Positions 57,433 through 64,000 of a stretch of DNA of 64,000 bases are shown in pieces. The number at the start of each line of letters is the position of its first letter. The first letter of the stretch is position 1. This DNA comes from Synanceia verrucosa. Lineage: Eukaryota; Chordata; Actinopteri; Perciformes; Synanceiidae. Under the pieces are notes generated by a model. That model was not told the DNA's origin. It was given only the letters and a program-made list of their open reading frames with translations, and did no database searches. A program made the position numbers and the translations under genes. The stretch is from the NCBI GenBank assembly GCA_029721515.1, contig CM056552.1, forward strand, positions 29,278,392 to 29,342,391, read 5' to 3'.

Positions 57433-59907
57433 AGACAAGACTTAACTAATGCCAAAAGTAGCATAACTTGTGAGACACATCTCCCCATCATGTGAAACAG
57501 CTAAAACCTGAGTGATACAACCTCTGCTCTACCATGTAAACCTTGACCTGGATACCTGCAAGATTTTGAAGGATTTTGAGCCCTTTGTGAGTGCACAGCA
57601 ACAGTAACTAAGGCAAGTGGGACTGAGCAAACAGGAAAGAACTACTAGTAGCACTATGAAGCCATGTTTTATGGGTGGGTCCCTATTTTATTTGTATCAT
57701 GCAAACACAAGCATACTGGCAGCACATTTCCCATCCTGTCATTGATTTTTTCTGCTACTCTGCTGATTTACACTTCTTTGCATGCTGGTAGTGAAGAGAG
57801 ATCACATTTCACTTCCTAGTCCAAGAGCCAAGGTTAAAGTTGTTAAATTCAAAATTCAGAGCAGGGATCGAGCTGGGAGGCAGAGATAAAGGAAACTGTG
57901 TCTGCTCTACGGCCACAATGACCGGATGATTTGGGTCAGTTTATACTCTTTGTACCTGACTTCATATGTGAATAAGTTACCTAAAACACACACAGTGAAA
58001 GTCTGCAGCTTACTTTAATATCTACATCTTCCTTTATTTGCATCAAAATGATGCAAGTAAATAAACCAACAGAAAAGGTGCATTTATTATTATATTAGTG
58101 CTGCTGTGAGGCAGGCTCTGATTTCACCACTGTAAAACAATACAATTTACAAATGATGTTAACTGAGGAGAGGTGAAAGGAAGCAGGGAGCTGAAAGGTG
58201 AATAGCATCATCTATCTTGTTTTCTGGTTATCCCACACATAATAAGTAATATGTCACCATAAACACATACATGGTTACTACTACTGTCATTTCAAGTGTC
58301 ATAGGGAGGAATAAAATCAGCATCAACAATAAATCAGCGATAGAAAACTGTGTCTGGACTGGTCCCTTTTAAGAGAACAAACAATGCATTAATATCCACT
58401 CCAATATTACATTGCGCTGCATATTTGAGACATAACAATGGAATAAAACATCAGCCTACTTTGCAAATCCACCCAGCTCCCGTAACACTGCAGGGGGAGG
58501 ACAGCGAAGTCCTGGTGCTATGACTCTAGAAAGAGGACGGACAATATGAATACCATGCTATAACATGATTAAAATACACATCCAATAACTATTTAAAACA
58601 CCATTCAATACATTAAAAGACACCATAGCCAAAGTCGGCATCAGTAGCCTGCAGTCAAGCAGTGACCTACATTAGTCAAACACACGAGGTAGCAGGCCGT
58701 TACCTTGAATGGTTTCAGTCCTCTCCGTGATGAGCAGGTCTCCCCATGGCTCTTATCTGGCTATCACCCTAGCAGATACAAACTCATAAAAAAATCAATT
58801 TCAGTTTATCATGCATACTAAGGAATACACAGCACACCTATCCATTTGCATACCTGTTGAGAGGGAGGAGGACTGTATGTGACTGTATTACCTCACAGGA
58901 CTCTGAGTCCTCCAGATTTCCCCACAGTAGAAACAAGAAAGAAGCCTTTATGAGGCATAATAAGGGATGCCTGTTCAAGACAATGGAGGAATTAGAGACT
59001 TAGTGAGTCAGTTCAGATTATAGCATATTTTTTTTATAGCATATTATTCACATGAGGAACAACGGCGCTCATCCAACACTGGCCACACGCTCTTTGTTCA
59101 AAGACTTAATTCATCCCTTTATTCACTCGCCAAATGATTTGTGAGCATTTGCTCCTCATCTCCACCCCTGACAGTAAGCACATATTCTGCCAATTCAGAA
59201 AGTACTGCTGGCCAGAAAACAATGTAATCCACTTGTTCCCTTCGTTTGTGCCTTCCATTCACCCAAGTACTTTTTTGGCATGGCTTTGTAATTAGATTAA
59301 GTTGAGCTTGTGCTTGAAATGCAGCTGACTGATAAGCACTCTGTGCTCTTCAGTCTGGAGAGATCCCACATATTTAGTTCCTTTAGATATTCATTATGTA
59401 TGAATATCAGATTGCTGTAGTGGTTTCTGTTAGATGTGGGGAATAACTGTTACATGTTATCCTGCAACATGTTATCCTGACATGTTTCTGAGATCATTCA
59501 TCACGCCTTATTTTATGTCTGAGCTGTCCTTCAGGAGACTGAAGGACAGCTCTGCTTTAATCTTCCATTTCCAACTGTCAAATGAACCACTGAATGTATC
59601 TTGATACTGCTTGCATCAGTTGACTGCATCTTAAAGAGAAGAATACATTCTGTGCTTAACCTCCTTTTTTTAAAACAAAGGGAAATCAGTGAGATATGAC
59701 ATGCTGTCGTGGAATATTTCTTTATATAATACAGTGATAACATTTCGACACGGCACGTTGTCAAAAGTACAGCACACATTTTGTCCACAGAGTGTTCTCC
59801 TCTGGTACTGTATGTCTTCCTAGCCCAAAGTGAGACTGCAGACTAACTGTATGCCATCTTATATAATGTTCATCCATCATCAACTGCGTATTCTACATAG
59901 AGTTGTG
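57433..59907. other. Intergenic, nothing recognised
   Basis: I found no coding similarity, RNA gene or repeat structure I can support here. Confidence 0.4.
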
Positions 59908-60115
59908 GCTGTCTTAGGGTGAAAGGCAGGGTACACCCTGGACAAGTCTCCAGTTCATCACAGGACACATAGAGACAGACAACCACTCACACTCACATTC
60001 ACACCTACGGTCAATTTAAATTAACCAATTAACCTAATCCCCATGCATGTTTTTGGATGGAGATACCTTCTTGTTGTGAGGCGACAGTGCTAACACCACT
60101 GCACCACCGCCCTTC
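59908..60115 (-). mobile_element. tRNA-derived SINE, copy e, internally deleted
   Basis: The distal body (GGGTACACCCTGGACAAGTC, CATGCATGTTTTTGGATGG) is joined directly to the tRNA-like head (ACCTTCTTGTTGTGAGGCGA, GACAGTGCTAAC) near 60060, losing about 110 bases. Confidence 0.75.
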
Positions 60116-61344
60116 CAATAACATGTTACAATAATAAAACATATTGTTACTACAACAGTTATATTGTCCACCTCACTACCAGCAGAGACAAACAGTAGCA
60201 CATACACTTAAAAGTTTATCAAGCTCAGTCTTTGGAAAATTTGTTGGAATGGTCACATTTTGGAAAGCACTTGTGAGGTATCCCAGGACAAGTTTAACAT
60301 TTATTAGCGTTAAATGTGCTTCAGTTTGTGGTTTTGTTCTGAAAGACAGAGGACACCCCGTCTTTCCATCAACTGGAGAGCAGATTGAGTTCCTGAACAG
60401 AGGGACAGACATGAGGACTCACCCTCGGTCCATGTGCAGATGGTCTGCAGTGTAACCTTACCCTGATTAATACCACGATGTGGCCCTGTCAGTCAAACAG
60501 GCAGATTAAATATACAGGGTTTACAGGGCAGACACCCCACCTCCACCCTGCAGCGACCCCCCTACCCCATCACATCTCATACTGGATGGGTCTCAGGGGA
60601 CTGGCCCCATTAAACCCCATTATCTGGATAGACAGTATGAGGGACAGAGACATTGATCGGTCAGAGTGGACTCAACCTTCTGATGTCACAAAAATACATG
60701 GTGAGTCTGAGTTACTAATGACAAGAAATGCTGTATATTAATAGGCAAGAAGCATTTTAATGGTTGATTACAAGAGAAGTTACTTATATAAAATATATAT
60801 AATGGTATAGTTTGTATAAATATTATAAATATGTAAAACAGGTAAAAATGATGTTGCAGCTGCATTTATGCCTACTTGGCACCAGGGTGAATGTTAATGG
60901 AGCAGCTACAGTGTTAGCTCTTCTGAAGAACTGCAATATGTCTTTATGTTTCCTTCATTTTCTTAAACACTTTTACTCTGTATTGCTTCTCAGTTGATAG
61001 ATGTTGATATAACGTGAAGAATGAGTTCATGATATGATTCTTATCTTTGTTTTTACATATTTAAATGCAAAGAAATTCTTCAAACATTTTCTAAGAATTT
61101 CTCTTGAAAGTCAAGACTGGTTTCTGTTAGCTCATGATGCTAGTCACGATGCAGGTTAGCCCTCTAAAGAGCCTCTGTTAAAAAGCTGTTAAGAGTAGGA
61201 GGAGAACATTATGATTTATTCTCCAAACATCAGAAGACAGTGAGTCAGTGAAAGGCTACAGATTTGCACAGTAGTGATGGTGGTCATGGTTTCTCATTAT
61301 CACCTATCTGACGCCTTATCATTTCTACAAATGTGCAATAACTC

Positions 61345-61565
61345 TTTATGTCGCAATAGCTATGCCTTACTACTGTAAAATTATTTTGTTTTTACAGTAG
61401 TAAAAACAAAATAAAACATTATTTATGTATTTTCTATTTTATTTTTTAAACTTTACTATTTTTTACATTTAACTGAGCACCAAGTGGATCCTAATTTCCT
61501 TGTATTTTGATTTTCATTGTATGTACAGTCATAATGACAATAATTGGATTTGATTTGATTGATGA
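61345..61565 (+). repeat. Interspersed repeat (LINE-tail-like), copy 2
   Basis: TATGCCTTACTACTGTAAAA through CATAATGACAATAATTGGAT parallels 46110..46305. A small inverted repeat, TACTACTGTAAAA/TTTTTACAGTAGTA, lies at its start. Confidence 0.5.
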
Positions 61566-61717
61566 TTGATTTGACGCTGTCTGCACTCATGCCATCACTC
61601 AACCCTGTAGCAACAGTATGAAACTGGACAGTCCTTTATCTGTACTGTAAACTGACTGACAGCCTGGTGATCTGCCATGCTAGTTCTCTTGTGTCCAAAG
61701 CACCAGTCCATGATTAT

Positions 61718-62353
61718 TACTTCCACCAAGGAGCTTATGTTTTCACCATGGTTTATTTGTTTATTTATTTGTTGGTTTGCAAAATAACTTGATTTTGATT
61801 TTGATGAAATTTTCAGGATTGGTCAGAAGTGGCCTAACTTAGCACTGATTAATTTTTGGTGGTGATCAGATCCGATTCAAGGTCATGAAGGTCAAATGAC
61901 AGGTCACACCATAGTCATGTATGGTAGATTTCACATATTTCTGAAAGCTCCAGGGTGTACAGTTTCCAGCCAATCATCACCTAATTTGATATATTATCTA
62001 ATATAGGAATCCAGAAGTCACCGATTCAGTTTGGACAAGATCAGTAAAAGGTCAAGGTCACCCAGGTCAAATATGTGTTTTTAAGCATAACTTCATATAG
62101 GAAGGAGCTAGAGTGATGCAACTTGTCTCAAAATATCCGGAAAAGAATTCTCAAATTGTTTTTTTAAAGTTTTACGAGTATTTTGGTCTTTTTTAAAATC
62201 GAAATTCAAATATGAAAAAATAAATAAAAAACATGATATTAATGTGAATACAATGTTAAATGTGGGTTTCAAGGTGTTGTGGGCTTGCAGGAGTATACGC
62301 TCTCTCAGAATGCTGCCTTGGTGGAGGTCTGTGCTTTCTGGGTGCTTTTCTAG
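61718..62353. repeat. Decayed interspersed element with AGGTCA half-sites
   Basis: CTTCCACCAAGGAGCTTATG at the left and CTGCCTTGGTGGAGGTCTGT at the right look like remnants of inverted ends of a fish repeat. Inside are six AGGTCA hexamers in two groups (61880..61906, 62049..62069). Confidence 0.4.
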
Positions 62354-63546
62354 CATACTAATATTATAAGGTATGCTGCTCCTCAGATTAGGTTTTCTAA
62401 ATATCAGATCACTGTCTAAAGCCTCACAGATAGATGATTTTATTATTTGACATGGCCTGGATCTAACTGTTTTTTGTGAAACATGGCTGAAACTACTGAA
62501 TGAAGCCGCTCTTACTAACTGTACCAATGTTCATGTTGCTTCTGTCCATGGTGGAGAGGAGGTGGTGTGTATCTTTGTTAAATAGGACTTTCACAGTGTT
62601 CAGGATGCTAATATGATAAAACCAAAGCAGCAAATTGGACAGTAAAAGCAAAAAAATACAGGATATCTGCAGACACAGACTCCTCTTCACACTTCTAGTG
62701 ATGAGGTGGTTGTTTTTTATCAGTCTATGAATCATTTTTTAATCATTCTTAAAGCTACAGTCATGTTATACTTTTAGCTGATGGTTTTTATTCAACGTGG
62801 TGCTGCAGCCCCCTCAGCCCATTCTTCTGACACATGATGAACATAGAGTATCTTCCATTTAATTGTCCTTTATTGTGTTTAAGCACTTCCAGACAAACAA
62901 ACTGTTCACGGCTTTCTTTATATAAAGTCAAGAGGGGTTTTTCCAGTTCTCCACTTTATATGATTCTTTGTTATTGTTGCCAATGATTGATAACCGCAAA
63001 AAGTGTGGTGACACATCCTGACTTCATAAACTGATGACCGTCACCTGAATGCCACTTCAAAGATACTACGAGGAAGTTTTAACAGGTTATGGAACAATTT
63101 AATACTGCTGTAACACAGAAAAACAGAGTCCCTGACATGAGACACAGATTGTGTCCTTGTTCTTTGAAGTTATTCTGAAATCCCCTGTAGACTTAAAGAG
63201 TCAATAGAAGCCATCTTCATTAGGAATTAAAGAGGCAAACCAATAGTCAGTGCCATAATCAATTATCTGTCTACTGTCAGGTGTGTCTGAACTCATCCTC
63301 TCATTTGCAGAATGACTGTTCCTAAGTAGCAGCCAATCCTGTTAGCCTCTTGACCCCTGCAAAGGACTCCTCTCCAGGGACAGAAGACCAACAGAATAAA
63401 ACAACTAACAATGGAGCTCATCTCCATCTTTGCTCCAACTTCTGTCATGTACTAAAAGCCACTGATTTGAATTTTAGAGGAATCAATCCAATTTAGCTCA
63501 GCAACATTTACAAACAAGATAAAACTGTTCTTCAAAAGACATGTTC

Positions 63547-63573
63547 ATTGTGTGTGTGTGTGTGTGTGTGTGT
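63547..63573. repeat. (GT)n microsatellite
   Basis: A run of about 13 TG/GT units, followed by a G-rich stretch. A similar run is near 63846..63869. Confidence 0.9.
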
Positions 63574-64000
63574 GGGGAGGGGGCTCTGATTATAAGCAGA
63601 CCTGTCCAATTACCTCTCGTATAAAAAAAAACTGTAAAGAGTAGAGCTTAGATATTTGGATGTGAATGATGCTATGTTGGTGGAAGTGCATGCACATTAC
63701 CTAATCCTATTGGCCACCCCTGCATGGCTTTGGCACCCCTTGGGGCACCCCTATGAAAAAGTCTAGACACGCCCCTGGTCTGTGTCTCACATAGGCTGTC
63801 ACTGACTGCCACTGATTTCAAGTCAGTCAGAGCAGTTTCTCCTCTGTGTGTGTGTGTGTGTGTGTGTGTGAGTCACTGATAATGTCATCCACTCTCTGTA
63901 TCATTGGCATTGGCTAACAGGCAGGGTCACAGAAGGTCCACTGCCACATGCACCCTCCTGGGCCATTTCTATGGAGACAGCCCCTCCTCCCCCCTCCAGA

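Overview
The window is vertebrate DNA from a teleost fish. It holds most of one intron-rich gene on the minus strand, set in dense fish-type repeats (L2-like LINEs, Tc1 and hAT transposons and MITEs, tRNA-derived SINEs, a solo LTR, microsatellites and minisatellites). There is no sign of bacterial genes, operons or CRISPR.

The gene is contactin-2 (cntn2; TAG-1/axonin-1), a GPI-anchored neural cell-adhesion molecule of the immunoglobulin superfamily. I traced nineteen coding exons by reading protein matches and splice sites. They run from the signal peptide (26048) to the second half of the third fibronectin type III domain (2993). All splice phases agree, giving about 910 residues: signal peptide, six Ig domains, three FNIII domains. 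The fourth FNIII domain and the GPI signal are not seen and presumably lie to the left of the window. The ATG exon has only a 21-base leader after a splice acceptor, so at least one 5' untranslated exon is needed upstream. Two candidates are reported: 30204..30406 and a CpG-containing block ending at 45486. The second carries a perfect 43-bp tandem repeat.

Layout: 1-1797, an L2-like LINE whose 3' UTR holds a 44-bp minisatellite. 2993-26069, cntn2 exons with introns that contain hAT MITEs, a purine-rich minisatellite beside the exon 17 donor, a CA repeat touching the exon 11 donor, SINEs, RTE-like LINE debris, a solo LTR and a Tc1 MITE. 26070-45485, a long 5' intron or upstream region containing an apparently intact Tc1 transposon with a complete DD34E transposase, a deleted Tc1 copy, a piggyBac-like element, a Harbinger-like MITE nested in an hAT-like element, and SINEs. 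45486-46080, the candidate promoter. 46081-64000, intergenic DNA with SINEs and a second L2-like LINE (49944-53405). The 3' UTR of that LINE has expanded into about 39 copies of a 41-bp unit. More LINE fragments and a decayed repeat carrying nuclear-receptor half-sites follow.

I found no new multi-gene system. The most original signals are the two L2 copies that each expanded a different part of the same 3' UTR into a minisatellite, and repeats placed directly against cntn2 splice donors.
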